Part shown: piece after piece, positions 52,128 to 60,524 of the stretch
Layout: the number at the start of each line of letters is the position of its first letter
Numbering within the stretch: the first letter of the stretch is position 1
From: Acidimicrobiia bacterium
GTDB lineage: Bacteria > Actinomycetota > Acidimicrobiia > Spongiisociales > JAHEDJ01
Reading direction: 5' to 3'
DNA length: 64,000 nucleotides
Assembly (NCBI GenBank): GCA_035471805.1
Contig: DATIPS010000040.1
Span: 1-64,000, forward strand
The notes under the pieces: model-generated
Seen by the model: only the letters and a program-made list of their open reading frames with translations
The model's database searches: none
What the model was told of the DNA's origin: nothing
Program-made: the position numbers and the translations under genes

Positions 52128-53075
52128 CTACTTACACACGTCCTCCAGGTAGGGGTACGGGTTCACTGCCGGACCGTCGTCCGGATGGATCTCGAAATGA
52201 ATGTGCGGCCGCGAACCAACCGCGTTGCCGGAGTCCCCGACCGTGCCGATTGCCGTTCCGGCGGCAACGTATCCGGAGGCCCCGAAACTGTCCATGTGGG
52301 AGCCGATGTAGGTCGCGCCGTCGTCGCCGTACAGATTGAACTGCATTCCTCCGATGGAGCCGATCTTGAACTCCACCCGTCCCGAGACGGGCGCCACTAC
52401 CTCGGTACCGCCGGCGGCGAAGAGGTCGATCCCCTCGTGGAAGCGCCCTCCCGATCTCGGGAACCCGTAGTCGTTGAAGAAGGTGCCTCCCGGAACCGGA
52501 CAGATGAAGCTGCCGCCCGGGACTACCAGGACCTGCCCGACTCTGATCAGGTCGGGGTTCGTCAGACTGTTGAGTTCCACCAGGGTGTCGACGGTCGTGC
52601 CGTAGGCGGCGGCGATCTTGCCGAGAGTCTCCCCGGAGGCGACGGTGTGCGATCCGGCTGATCCTGATCCCGGCGTGAAATCGATCGTTTCGCCGGACAG
52701 GCTCAGTCGTGTGCCGATGTAGATCACGTTGGTGTTGGTTATCCCGTTGGCTCGCGCCAGCTCTTCGGTGGTCATTCCGTACTTGGCTGCAATGGTTGAC
52801 AGGCTCTCACCCGATTTGACGGTATGAGTCGATGAGGAAGCCGCTCCTGCCGAGGTCGCTGCTCCCGGTATCAACAGCTGCTGGCCGACGTAGATACGGT
52901 CGGGGTTGGAAAGGTTGTTCTCTCGCGCCAGGGCGGTCGCGGTCGTGCCGTTCTTGTTGGCAATGCCGGACAGCGTGTCGCCGGGTTGTACGGTGTAGGT
53001 CGCCCCGGCCGCAAACACGAACAGGGCAACCGCCGTTGCAGCGATCGAGCGGCGTGTCGATGATGGCACGAGCAT
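52128..53075 (-). CDS. LysM and M23 peptidase domain cell-wall hydrolase
   Basis: 315-residue exported protein. Signal helix (SIAATAVALFVFAAGA), three LysM modules (YTVQPGDTLSGIANKNG, HTVKSGESLSTIAAKYG, HTVASGETLGKIAAAYG), then an M23 endopeptidase with zinc residues in RFHEGIDLFAAGG and HIHFEIHPDDG. The usual first His-x-x-x-Asp is HEGID. Expected to cleave peptidoglycan cross-bridges. GGAGG before ATG 53075. The upstream 110 bases contain no recognised riboswitch. Confidence 0.92.
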   Translation of the reverse strand: MLVPSSTRRSIAATAVALFVFAAGATYTVQPGDTLSGIANKNGTTATALARENNLSNPDRIYVGQQLLIPGAATSAGAASSSTHTVKSGESLSTIAAKYGMTTEELARANGITNTNVIYIGTRLSLSGETIDFTPGSGSAGSHTVASGETLGKIAAAYGTTVDTLVELNSLTNPDLIRVGQVLVVPGGSFICPVPGGTFFNDYGFPRSGGRFHEGIDLFAAGGTEVVAPVSGRVEFKIGSIGGMQFNLYGDDGATYIGSHMDSFGASGYVAAGTAIGTVGDSGNAVGSRPHIHFEIHPDDGPAVNPYPYLEDVCK

Positions 53076-53185
53076 CCGTCCTCCAAATGCTCCGCCCGTC
53101 GAATCCCGCAACTACTTCGTTGGTGGCCTTTTCAACCCCAGCGCGGGAGCCACGATCAAGAAATCGGAAATCCCATGCTACCGCT

Positions 53186-54238
53186 TTAGGAGTTCCGCAA
53201 ACGGATTTCCGGCGGGGCGGCCTGGCCGACCCGGAGTTGCCCGCATGCGGCGTCGATATCGGCACCGCGGGTGTCCCTGACCGTCACATTGACATCTGAT
53301 GCGCGGAGGTGGCCGACGAATGCCTGGATCCGGGATCGGCGCGACGGCTGATCCTGGCTGAGCGGCGTGGCGTTGAGGGGGATCACATTGACATGAGCGC
53401 CGAGACGGCGAGCGATTCTGGACAACCTGGTGGCCTGCTCGACGGTGTCGTTCACGCCGTCGATCAGCGTCCACTCGATGGAGACGCGCCGTCCCTTGCG
53501 TTCGAAGTAGTTGGCGGCGGCCGCCTCGACCTCGGCGAGGGGATACCTCTTGTTGATCGGGACCAGCGTGTTGCGGAGTTCATCATCGGCGGCGTGCAGG
53601 CTGACTGCGAGGTTCACCGGCCACGGTTCTTCGGCGAGCCGGAGCATGCCGGGTACCAATCCGACCGTGGAGACCGTCAACCGGCGCGGCGACATATCCA
53701 TGTCCTCCACGATCCGCCGGGTCGCCTCCCGGACTCGATCGTAGTTGGCGAGCGGTTCGCCCATTCCCATGAACACGATGTTGGTGAGCTGGTTGGGTCC
53801 CACCGGCAGGCCGACGTCTCGCAGATACGCTCGGGCGTACGCGACCTGGGCAACGATCTCGCCGGCCTGCAGATGCCGTTCGAAACCGAACTGTCCGGTA
53901 GCGCAGAACGAACAGGCGAGGGCGCAACCCACCTGACTCGAGATACACAGGGTCGTGCGCTCCGGGTAACCCATCAGCACAGCCTCTATGGCCGCACCAT
54001 CCGGGGCTCTGAACAGCCATTTGATGGTGGACCCGCCGTCCGCGTTCTGCTCGACCTCAACGTCGAACGGCCACAGACTCTCTTCGAGGGCCTCTCTCAT
54101 CGAGGGCGGGAGGTCTGTCATGGAACTCGGAGCCAGGGCCGGCTTGCGGTACAGCCATTGGTACAGCTGCTTGGCGCGATATGGGTTCTCGTCGGGGAAG
54201 AGGCCGGCAAGCTCTGCGGGATGGGTCAGATAGGGCAC
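53186..54238 (-). CDS. rlmN: 23S rRNA (adenine-2503-C2)-methyltransferase
   Basis: 350-residue radical SAM enzyme methylating A2503 of 23S rRNA and tRNA A37. The cluster motif is CALACSFCATGQFGF (CxxxCxxC), FMGMGEPLANYD and TVSTVGLVPGMLRL follow, and the second catalytic Cys is in AACGQLRV near the C-terminus. RAKQLYQWLYRK is the N-terminal accessory block. GTG 54238 is chosen over ATG 54310 because TACCCT (minus strand, 54245-54250) lies six bases upstream. Confidence 0.92.
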   Translation of the reverse strand: MPYLTHPAELAGLFPDENPYRAKQLYQWLYRKPALAPSSMTDLPPSMREALEESLWPFDVEVEQNADGGSTIKWLFRAPDGAAIEAVLMGYPERTTLCISSQVGCALACSFCATGQFGFERHLQAGEIVAQVAYARAYLRDVGLPVGPNQLTNIVFMGMGEPLANYDRVREATRRIVEDMDMSPRRLTVSTVGLVPGMLRLAEEPWPVNLAVSLHAADDELRNTLVPINKRYPLAEVEAAAANYFERKGRRVSIEWTLIDGVNDTVEQATRLSRIARRLGAHVNVIPLNATPLSQDQPSRRSRIQAFVGHLRASDVNVTVRDTRGADIDAACGQLRVGQAAPPEIRLRNS

Positions 54239-54244
54239 AGAGAC

Positions 54245-54250
54245 AGGGTA
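54245..54250 (-). promoter_or_regulatory. -10 box of rlmN
   Basis: TACCCT on the minus strand, six bases before GTG 54238, deciding the start codon. Confidence 0.5.
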
Positions 54251-54384
54251 ACCGGTATCCGGCTGCCGGCCGGCCGGGCGATAGGGCCGTTCGCAACCGG
54301 CGATCGGCACCCGGTGACGGCCGGTGGCGGGACCCGGCGCACCTGCCGGCCCGGTCCCGGACTCGATCTCCTAGAATCGACGCC

Positions 54385-54756
54385 ATGAAACGGTTGGTTC
54401 GCCTCATGTCCTTCGCCGCAGCTGTTGCAGCCATCATCTGGGCCATGAGGGATCGGTTCATCTCTCTGGCTCTGCCTCGCGAACCCGAACCGCCGGTGCT
54501 CCGCCATCCGGAGGACCATCCACGGGTTCCCCATAGACCGCACCAGGCTGCGCATGAGGATCTCGAGCCGCTGGTGAAGGACGACCTGCAGGAGATCAAA
54601 GGCATCGGGCCGGTGTTTGCCGCCAAGTTGGCCGACCTGGGGATTACTTCGTTCGCCGACCTCGCCGCCGGTTCGATTGATGAGCTCGCATCCGGATTGG
54701 ACACCACCGAGACGCGCATATCCGATTGGATGGCTCAGGCACGGCAGCGAATCTGA
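54385..54756 (+). CDS. Membrane-anchored helix-hairpin-helix protein
   Basis: 123-residue protein: an N-terminal hydrophobic segment (RLMSFAAAVAAIIWAM) that looks like a membrane anchor or signal, a Pro/His-rich linker of about 35 residues, and a C-terminal helix-hairpin-helix LQEIKGIGPVFAAKLADLGI then FADLAAGSIDELASGLD. This last part resembles the DNA-binding or partner-binding HhH of DUF4332-like proteins. Function unknown. TAGAAT at 54372-54377 lies seven bases before ATG. Confidence 0.75.
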   Translation: MKRLVRLMSFAAAVAAIIWAMRDRFISLALPREPEPPVLRHPEDHPRVPHRPHQAAHEDLEPLVKDDLQEIKGIGPVFAAKLADLGITSFADLAAGSIDELASGLDTTETRISDWMAQARQRI

Positions 54757-54781
54757 GACTCCTCCAGGGAGCTCTCCGGAG

Positions 54782-56185
54782 CTAGACCCTCAGCCTCGAT
54801 ACGACTTCCGGCTCGCGGATCTTCCAGCGTCCGAGGCCCGCATAGAGCAGGAAGCTCAGCGTCATGGAGATCATTATCGGGGGAAGGCCGACGGACTCGG
54901 CGATCGAGGCTTCGCCGGGAATCCAGGACTCGAGCAAAGCAACCCAGCTCTCAGGGCCGACCGGCCGGATTACCGCAGCCGACGCGAACCCCGCCACGAC
55001 GGCGATCAGCCCGTACAGATTCACACCCGAGTGGATGCCCTTCCTGCGATAGAGGTCGTCGGTTTCGTAGTGCCGGCGGCGCACCACGTAGTAATCCGCA
55101 AGGAGAACCGACAGCAGCTGCGCGATGAGCACGACCACCAGATCGGTGATTTCCCTGATGATCCCGGTAGGAACCATCAGAGCGGCCAGCGTGCCGATTC
55201 CAACGAGCATGATTGCCTGAATCCGGCCGGCGAAACGGTCGTTGAGGGTTGAAAGGGCCGTCCCGCTGCTGAATGCAAGGAGAAACGGCTGGTCCATCCC
55301 GGCAACGATGAACCAAGCCACTACGACTATCGCTCCGAAGGTGGATACCCCATCGAGGAGGAGGGACGTCGGGTCGTCGCTGGGGAGGCCGATAGACGCC
55401 GTCCGCATGCCTCCGATGAGCACGAGGATCAGCGCCGCGACGCTGAATCCGGTCCCGGCGCCCGAGGCGGCCGCCGGGGCGGCAACGGCGAACCGGGCGG
55501 TGTCTGCCACCACGGGAAACCAGATGATGCCGAGCACCATGATTCCATCGACCCCCAACCAGAAGTTGCCGGCTTCGGGAGTGGCTTCGAGCAACGGCGC
55601 CAGATCCACCACGGAGAGATATCTCCAGGCAAGCACGACCGTCAATATCAGGGCGGCCCAGAAGGCGAAGCGATAGAGCCAGATCTGAGTCACCCAGGCA
55701 AGGCCGGCGACGAGCAGGGCAATCGCGGCGAGAGCGAGTCCGGCGATCGCCACGTTTTCGTGGATTTCCCCGAGATCCAGGGCCTTCAAACCGCCGACGA
55801 TGGCGGAGCCGCCGAACTCGAGTTCGAGGGCAATCCAGGCAACCAGGAACGTGACCTGCAGAATCATGGCCGCCCAGGAGCCGGCGACCCCCAGCGCCGG
55901 CCGTAGAAGTAGGCCCGTCGGCACCCCGTTTTCGGAAGCCAGCCACGCGACCAGGGACACCAGGGCGGCGGCGATGACGATACCGAGCGGCGCCGCCAGA
56001 ATCAGTTGTGAGACGGTCAGGCCGAGGCCGGGATCGAATCCGAGCAACTCGATGCTCGCCATCAGCGCCGGCGCGCCGAAGGCCAGAGAGGCAACCAGCA
56101 CCGCAAACTCGGATGAGCCGAATACCCGTTCGGACATTCCAATCGGATAGCTGGAGGAAATCGGCAACCATGCACGTTTTGCCAC
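54782..56185 (-). CDS. NCS1-like purine/cytosine permease family transporter
   Basis: 467-residue membrane protein with about twelve helices. The early FGSSEFAVLVASLAFGAPALMAS and GVPTGLLLRPALGVAGSWAA, and LADYYVVRRRHYETDDLY near the end, are typical of the cytosine permease/NCS1 group. Substrate may be a nucleobase, hydantoin or related compound. GTG 56185 lies six bases after TAGACT (minus strand, 56192-56197). Confidence 0.87.
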   Translation of the reverse strand: MAKRAWLPISSSYPIGMSERVFGSSEFAVLVASLAFGAPALMASIELLGFDPGLGLTVSQLILAAPLGIVIAAALVSLVAWLASENGVPTGLLLRPALGVAGSWAAMILQVTFLVAWIALELEFGGSAIVGGLKALDLGEIHENVAIAGLALAAIALLVAGLAWVTQIWLYRFAFWAALILTVVLAWRYLSVVDLAPLLEATPEAGNFWLGVDGIMVLGIIWFPVVADTARFAVAAPAAASGAGTGFSVAALILVLIGGMRTASIGLPSDDPTSLLLDGVSTFGAIVVVAWFIVAGMDQPFLLAFSSGTALSTLNDRFAGRIQAIMLVGIGTLAALMVPTGIIREITDLVVVLIAQLLSVLLADYYVVRRRHYETDDLYRRKGIHSGVNLYGLIAVVAGFASAAVIRPVGPESWVALLESWIPGEASIAESVGLPPIMISMTLSFLLYAGLGRWKIREPEVVSRLRV

Positions 56186-56356
56186 GGCGGAAGTCTAGAG
56201 GCGAAGCGATCCCGCGTGGCAGGTAGGAGGACCTGCTGGGTCAGGGTCGTGGGTTCCGGGTTCTATCCCAACCGTTCCCGGCGCTTGGATCATCGGCGGC
56301 GAGATCCGGGTGCCGACTGCGGACGGCCAATGGATCACGGCCCGGGGATTGCGGAC
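56186..56356. other. Intergenic region with GGTTCT repeat
   Basis: 171 bases between two minus-strand genes. Contains the NCS1 promoter and a short repeat GGGTTCCGGGTTCTA (56251-56265). No gene seen. Confidence 0.5.
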
Positions 56357-57127
56357 CTAGAGGGCGCCGTACTTCGCCTGCAGGCGGGCCAGGCCGTTGG
56401 TGTCGAACGCCATTGTGAGCGAGACCCTGATAACACCTGCTTCGGTTCCGCCGAGAGCCTCCATCGCAGCCCTCGAGAGGTCGATGCAACGGGTGCTGTG
56501 TCGTGTCTTGAGGTCCGGCATGTAGGGGCCGCGATCGTTGATGCGCACCTGAACCGATGCGCCGGTGTCGAGGCGAGTCACGGTGACGATCGTGTTGAAG
56601 TCGACGAAGTGCGTGGCGGCGGTCATCGAGTTCGGATCGAATATCTCACCGTTCGAAGTCGTTCGTCCGGCGAAAGCATCGCCGTAGTAGGAAGCCTTGC
56701 AAGGACCGACGCCGCCCAGTGACAGTACCTCACCGTCTTCGGTGATCGTCGTGGTGGTGGTCGCCGGCGGAGAAGTCGTGGTGGTCGTAGGGGGGACCGT
56801 CGTCGTTGTTGTCGGGGGGACGGTGGTAGTCGTCGTCGGAATGCTCTGCGGCGGTACCAGGCGAGCGTACAACTCGAGCTCCGCCGCCTCCGAGAACTCG
56901 GCGACCCCGGGTTCCGAGCCGACGAGTTGCAGCTCGGAGAAGGCCTGGGCGGCGACGAGTCCGGCTGCTCCTCCGCGCACGTCAGAAACCCCCGCCACGC
57001 CGTCCGACGTTGCAGCCTGAACGGCTGGGTTGTCGGTGGTGTCGGGGGAGAAAGCTGCAAACCCGGCTACTGCCAGGAGGGCTACGCCGGCCCATGCAAC
57101 TAACGCGATCAAACGAACGAGTCGCAT
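56357..57127 (-). CDS. RlpA-like double-psi beta-barrel protein
   Basis: 256-residue exported protein. Signal helix (LIALVAWAGVALLAVAGFAAF), a region of low similarity, a long Thr/Pro linker (TTTTTVPPTTTTTVPP and onward), and a C-terminal RlpA-like barrel: CKASYYGDAFAGRTTSNGE, FNTIVTVTRLDTG, VRINDRGPYM, and RCIDLSRAAMEAL. The conserved Asp of the catalytic RlpA proteins lies in NDRGPY. Probably a cell-wall lytic transglycosylase or binding protein. ATG 57127 or GTG 57139 may be the start. Confidence 0.87.
   Translation of the reverse strand: MRLVRLIALVAWAGVALLAVAGFAAFSPDTTDNPAVQAATSDGVAGVSDVRGGAAGLVAAQAFSELQLVGSEPGVAEFSEAAELELYARLVPPQSIPTTTTTVPPTTTTTVPPTTTTTSPPATTTTTITEDGEVLSLGGVGPCKASYYGDAFAGRTTSNGEIFDPNSMTAATHFVDFNTIVTVTRLDTGASVQVRINDRGPYMPDLKTRHSTRCIDLSRAAMEALGGTEAGVIRVSLTMAFDTNGLARLQAKYGAL
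56744..56840 (-). repeat. Thr/Pro-rich coding repeat
   Basis: Codes for TTTTT-VPP type units repeated about four times in the RlpA-like protein. It is a low-complexity linker, not a CRISPR. Confidence 0.7.
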
Positions 57128-57261
57128 CCGAATATCCACTCCGCCTTCTGTGTCCCGCGAGTCAGCATGCTCGTGATAATGGGAACAAGCGCAGGCTAGG
57201 TCCGGCGTCAAATGAGCGCAAGCTCGATCATGGAAGATAATGGGGAAGGTTCAGGCGCGGA

Positions 57262-57909
57262 TCATCCGAAAAACGGGGTGTCGGGGTGGCGCAAGAGTCC
57301 GGCCAGGTGGCCGACGTCGTTGTAGCCGAGCAGCCGGACCTCAGGCAGTGAAATGGTGCTGATGCCGGTGTTGGCCATGGCACCCATCGGACCCGTGTAG
57401 ACGTGCGTGTCGTGCGGTAGCCCGGTTGCCCATCGAAGGATCTGGGCGATCGGGCCTCCGTGTGTGAACACTGCGATCATGCGGTCCCCGGTGTCCGCCA
57501 GGCTCTGCACGGCGGCAACGGCTCTCCGTCCGACGTCTGCCCACGATTCGCCCCCGGGCCTCGACACGTCCTCACCGGCTCCGTAGCGTTTCCAAAGGTC
57601 GGGCCATCTCGCCTCGACTTCGGTAGGCATGCGACCCTCCCACTCACCGTTGGCGATCTCCCTGAGCCCGGGCTCCGGCTCGATATCCAGCTGCAGCAGG
57701 CCGGCCAGCGGTGCTGCCGTCTGCATCGTCCGTGGAAGATCGCTCGAGATGATTCGGGTTATCGGGAGTGTGGACAGGCGCGCGCCGACGGCGGCAGCCT
57801 GGCGGTGGCCGAGGTCGGAGAGAGGCGCGTTGGTCTGGCCTATGAGCCGGCCCTCACGGTTGCCTTCCGCCTCGCCGTGCCTTATGAGAAGAGCAAACGT
57901 GGTGCTCAC
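57262..57909 (-). CDS. Histidine phosphatase superfamily protein
   Basis: 215-residue phosphoglycerate mutase-like phosphatase. The RHG motif is in LIRHGEAEGN (His 10), the second Arg in DLPRTMQTA, Glu in NGEWEGRM, and the second His in VFTHGGPIAQIL. The phosphatase subgroup (CobC/PhoE-like) fits better than true mutase, since size is small. It overlaps the gamma-glutamyltransferase gene by four bases. Confidence 0.9.
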   Translation of the reverse strand: MSTTFALLIRHGEAEGNREGRLIGQTNAPLSDLGHRQAAAVGARLSTLPITRIISSDLPRTMQTAAPLAGLLQLDIEPEPGLREIANGEWEGRMPTEVEARWPDLWKRYGAGEDVSRPGGESWADVGRRAVAAVQSLADTGDRMIAVFTHGGPIAQILRWATGLPHDTHVYTGPMGAMANTGISTISLPEVRLLGYNDVGHLAGLLRHPDTPFFG

Positions 57910-59474
57910 CGGACACCCACCGATGCTGTGTCGACCCGGGGATCCGGCGCTCCGGTTCGCAGGCCGTCGGAGTCAACGGCGATAACAGAAACCGGTCCCC
58001 AACCGCCCTCCATGTCGCTCGCAACCTCGACATCGTGTCCGCGCCGCACCAGATCCTCGCAAACCGATTCTGCCATCCGAGCTTCCACTCTTATCTTTGA
58101 ACTCCCGGACAGTTGTGCGGTCGTCCAGCGAGGCCGGGCTTGCGCCGCTCCCGGCGCGTCGCCTGCATGGAACAGATGGGCCGCCACCTGGGCGAGCAGC
58201 TGCGGCTGCAGGTGGCCGCCGCGCGTTCCGAGAATCAGATCGAGTGCTCCGTCCTTCGTCCACATCGACGGGGACAGAGTGTGGAGCGGCCGCTTGCCCG
58301 GCCGTAGTTCGTTCGGGTGCCCGGGCTCGACATTGAATCCTGCCCCTCGATTGTGCAGGAAGAAACCTTGATCGCCGGCGGCGATGCCGTTGCCGATTCC
58401 CATGAAGTTCGATTGGATCAGTGAGACACCCAGACCGTTCCGGTCGAGTACGCACAGGTAGGTGGTCCCGCCCGGGGGCATCGTTTCCGTGGGCCACGAT
58501 ACGGCGCGGTCGGTGATCAGCCGGCTCCTCGCTCTCAGTCTGTCGGAGGAAACGAGAGCCGGAGGGAGTAGAGGAGCGAAGTCGGGATCGGCGACCAGAT
58601 CGTCCCGCTCCCAGGCAATCGACCTGTATGCCTCTATGAGAGCATGAAAGTAGCCGGGCTCGAGCGGGTCACGCGGCGGATCGAGGTGCTCGAAGATCCA
58701 CGCACCGGCGAGTGTCAGATATCCCTGCGAGTTGGGAGGGATGGTCCAGGCAGTGCGACCGAACACCTCCAGAGCCAGAGGTTCGACCCAGTCGGCTTGA
58801 CTGGTCTCGAGATCGTGCGCAGTTATCAGAGAGCCCGTTGCGGCGGTGATCGCCCTGCCGGGTGAGCCCGAATAGAAGGCACTGCGCCCGCCGTTCGCAA
58901 TGCTCGTCAGAGTCCTGCCCAGGTCCCGGCGCCGGATGCGCCGGCCGCGTTCGGGCTCGCCGCCCTCGTAGAGCGACCTGGCGGAGGGCTGCTCTCGAAA
59001 GGAGGTTTCCTTGCGCCGCAGGGCGGAGGCCAGTTCTGTCGAAGCCGGGAACCCGTTCTCAGCAAGCGAGATGGCAGGGGCGAGCACTGCCGCAAGAGGC
59101 ATCGAGCCGAACCGTCCGGACAGGGACTCCCAACCGTCGACGCAGCCCGGGATCGTGGCGGTGAGTGGATGGTCCCACGGGATCTCCGTGCCTCCGTCCC
59201 GCCTGATGATGTCGGGATCCGCGCCGGATCCGGCCCTCCCCGACGCGTTCAGGGCCAGCGGCCCTGCAGACCCGGGCTCAAGGATGAGGGCGAAGAGGTC
59301 TCCGCCGATCCCACAGGTGTGCGGCTCACAGACACCGAGCACCGCATTGGCTGCGATGGCGGCGTCGACGGCGTTGCCTCCCGCCGAGAGGATTTCCATG
59401 GCCGCCTGAGTGCCCAGGCCGTGGGCCGTGACGACCACATCACCGAATGTCTGTGCTTCGGTCGCGCGATGCAT
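57906..59474 (-). CDS. Gamma-glutamyltransferase family protein
   Basis: 522-residue Ntn-hydrolase proenzyme. The nucleophile Thr begins the small subunit at PGGTTYLCVLDRNG (about residue 343), followed by SLIQSNFMGIGNGIAAGDQG. The N-terminal large-subunit blocks are GGNAVDAAIAANAVLGV and HTCGIGGDLFALI. No clear signal peptide, so it may be cytoplasmic. Role: transfer or hydrolysis of gamma-glutamyl groups, for example glutathione-like thiols; the actinobacterial substrate is unknown. Starts two bases before the stop of the upstream hypothetical gene. Confidence 0.9.
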   Translation of the reverse strand: MHRATEAQTFGDVVVTAHGLGTQAAMEILSAGGNAVDAAIAANAVLGVCEPHTCGIGGDLFALILEPGSAGPLALNASGRAGSGADPDIIRRDGGTEIPWDHPLTATIPGCVDGWESLSGRFGSMPLAAVLAPAISLAENGFPASTELASALRRKETSFREQPSARSLYEGGEPERGRRIRRRDLGRTLTSIANGGRSAFYSGSPGRAITAATGSLITAHDLETSQADWVEPLALEVFGRTAWTIPPNSQGYLTLAGAWIFEHLDPPRDPLEPGYFHALIEAYRSIAWERDDLVADPDFAPLLPPALVSSDRLRARSRLITDRAVSWPTETMPPGGTTYLCVLDRNGLGVSLIQSNFMGIGNGIAAGDQGFFLHNRGAGFNVEPGHPNELRPGKRPLHTLSPSMWTKDGALDLILGTRGGHLQPQLLAQVAAHLFHAGDAPGAAQARPRWTTAQLSGSSKIRVEARMAESVCEDLVRRGHDVEVASDMEGGWGPVSVIAVDSDGLRTGAPDPRVDTASVGVR

Positions 59475-59476
59475 TC

Positions 59477-60094
59477 CTAGCGGCGGAAGCTGGGCACGAT
59501 ACGGTTGACGGCATCCAGCACGGCGCGTACGGCGGCCTGCGCCTCATTGGCTCCGACCAGCGCCGACCCGACCAGGACACGTTCCTCGCCGCCCGACACG
59601 ATGACGATCTGCGCTACGGCGACCTGTCTTGTACCGATGGTCGGGGTCTCGAGCGCCGCCAGTGCCACCGCAGCGTCGTCTCCGATGGCATGTTCCAGGG
59701 CCGCCACGGTGGCCTCACCGACGGAGCGAAGGCGCGTCGTTGCGGCGCTGGGGCCGCTGGCAACACCGGTAATCATCTCGTTTCGCCAGGCCAGAGTCAC
59801 AGTCACGGTGAGTTTGGATCCGACGGGTTCCTCGAGGATGTCGACGATGGCAGGGCGATCGCCCCGGCCGATTTCCTCGTTCTCGATCTGCACGACGGAG
59901 ATCACCCGGCGGTCGACTGTGAGCCCGAACCGGGCCATGGCCAGGGACTGCACGTCGCGCACGACCTGCTTTGGGGTCTTGCCGGGTGAGCCCAAGATGT
60001 GGATCTCGCTGATGGTGCCGTTCTCGCCGACGACCCTGGCGGCGTCGACCGTAGGCAGGCGACAGAGGGTTTCTTCGAGTTCCTGGTAGCGCAT
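59477..60094 (-). CDS. Conserved-looking protein of unknown function
   Basis: 205-residue soluble protein. N-terminal segment RLPTVDAARVVGENGTISEIHILGS then SPGKTPKQVVRDVQSLAMARFGL, which resembles small alpha/beta proteins seen near biotin or fatty-acid genes in Firmicutes and actinobacteria. The C-terminal half is a repeated beta-alpha pattern (TRQVAVAQIVIVSGGEERVLVG). I do not assign a family. First gene of a three-gene operon with ggt and the histidine phosphatase. Confidence 0.65.
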   Translation of the reverse strand: MRYQELEETLCRLPTVDAARVVGENGTISEIHILGSPGKTPKQVVRDVQSLAMARFGLTVDRRVISVVQIENEEIGRGDRPAIVDILEEPVGSKLTVTVTLAWRNEMITGVASGPSAATTRLRSVGEATVAALEHAIGDDAAVALAALETPTIGTRQVAVAQIVIVSGGEERVLVGSALVGANEAQAAVRAVLDAVNRIVPSFRR

Positions 60095-60189
60095 CACTGC
60101 ACAATGTAGCGTGCTTGGGTTCGTGCGAAAGTTATTGAGATGCGAACCGGTGCGCTGTTAGTCTCCGTGCATCGCTTCTGCGATAGATG

Positions 60190-60398
60190 GCGTACCGGGC
60201 GTGCTGGTTCGGTTCGCCACGACGGGGCTGGGCAACTCGGGAGCCTCTTCAACTGAGATTTGGAGGTCCAACCGGCAAGAGCCGGACGGAAGGAGGGTGC
60301 CCGGACAGAGCGATCAACCTGGAACTACCCGAGCGAAGCGGATCTTTGTTGTGGCTTTAGCGGCCGCGATAAATCATCCCCGAAGGTGATAGCTCCTT
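60190..60398 (+). ncRNA. Putative structured leader RNA upstream of a short ORF and HD protein genes
   Basis: CCGGGC (60195-60200) can pair with GCCCGG (60299-60304) and enclose a hairpin CCGGC/GCCGG with an AAGA loop (60272-60285) and CCTC/GAGG (60244-60266). AAGGAG (60290-60295) is complementary to CTCCTT (60393-60398), which ends right at the ATG of the short ORF. So an upstream element could mask or expose that start. I could not match it to a known riboswitch class. The region is over 400 bases without a normal gene. Confidence 0.35.
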
Positions 60399-60488
60399 AT
60401 GAAGGCCAAAGTGGCCCGCTTCATTGCAATTGCGAGCAGTCTGTCGGCGTTGATCGTTGCCGGTGCTGCTTCATTCAAAGTTGGTTGA
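60399..60488 (+). CDS. Possible 29-residue hydrophobic peptide
   Basis: Open frame ATG 60399 to TGA 60488: MKAKVARFIAIASS, then LSALIVAGAASFKVG. It is basic at the start and hydrophobic after, like a short signal or membrane peptide. The bases before the ATG are an anti-Shine-Dalgarno-like AGCTCCTT, so translation would need refolding or a weak AAGG 12 bases upstream. It lies 36 bases before the HD-domain gene. Function unknown. Confidence 0.4.
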   Translation: MKAKVARFIAIASSLSALIVAGAASFKVG

Positions 60489-60524
60489 TCGCCCTGCCGG
60501 GCATTCCTCAATAAAGGGGCGAAC

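Noticed and set aside
53076-53185. c-di-AMP (ydaO) riboswitch before the LysM/M23 gene
   Set aside because: Such switches often precede cell-wall hydrolase genes, but the conserved sequence elements I know are not present here.
56744-56840. CRISPR-like repeat array
   Set aside because: Periodic GTCGTGG units are only the codons of a Thr/Pro linker; no spacers.
60250-60345. TPP riboswitch
   Set aside because: CTGAGA and a CCTGGA/GCGAAGCGG-like stretch occur, but the order and P1 pairing do not fit the THI-box consensus.
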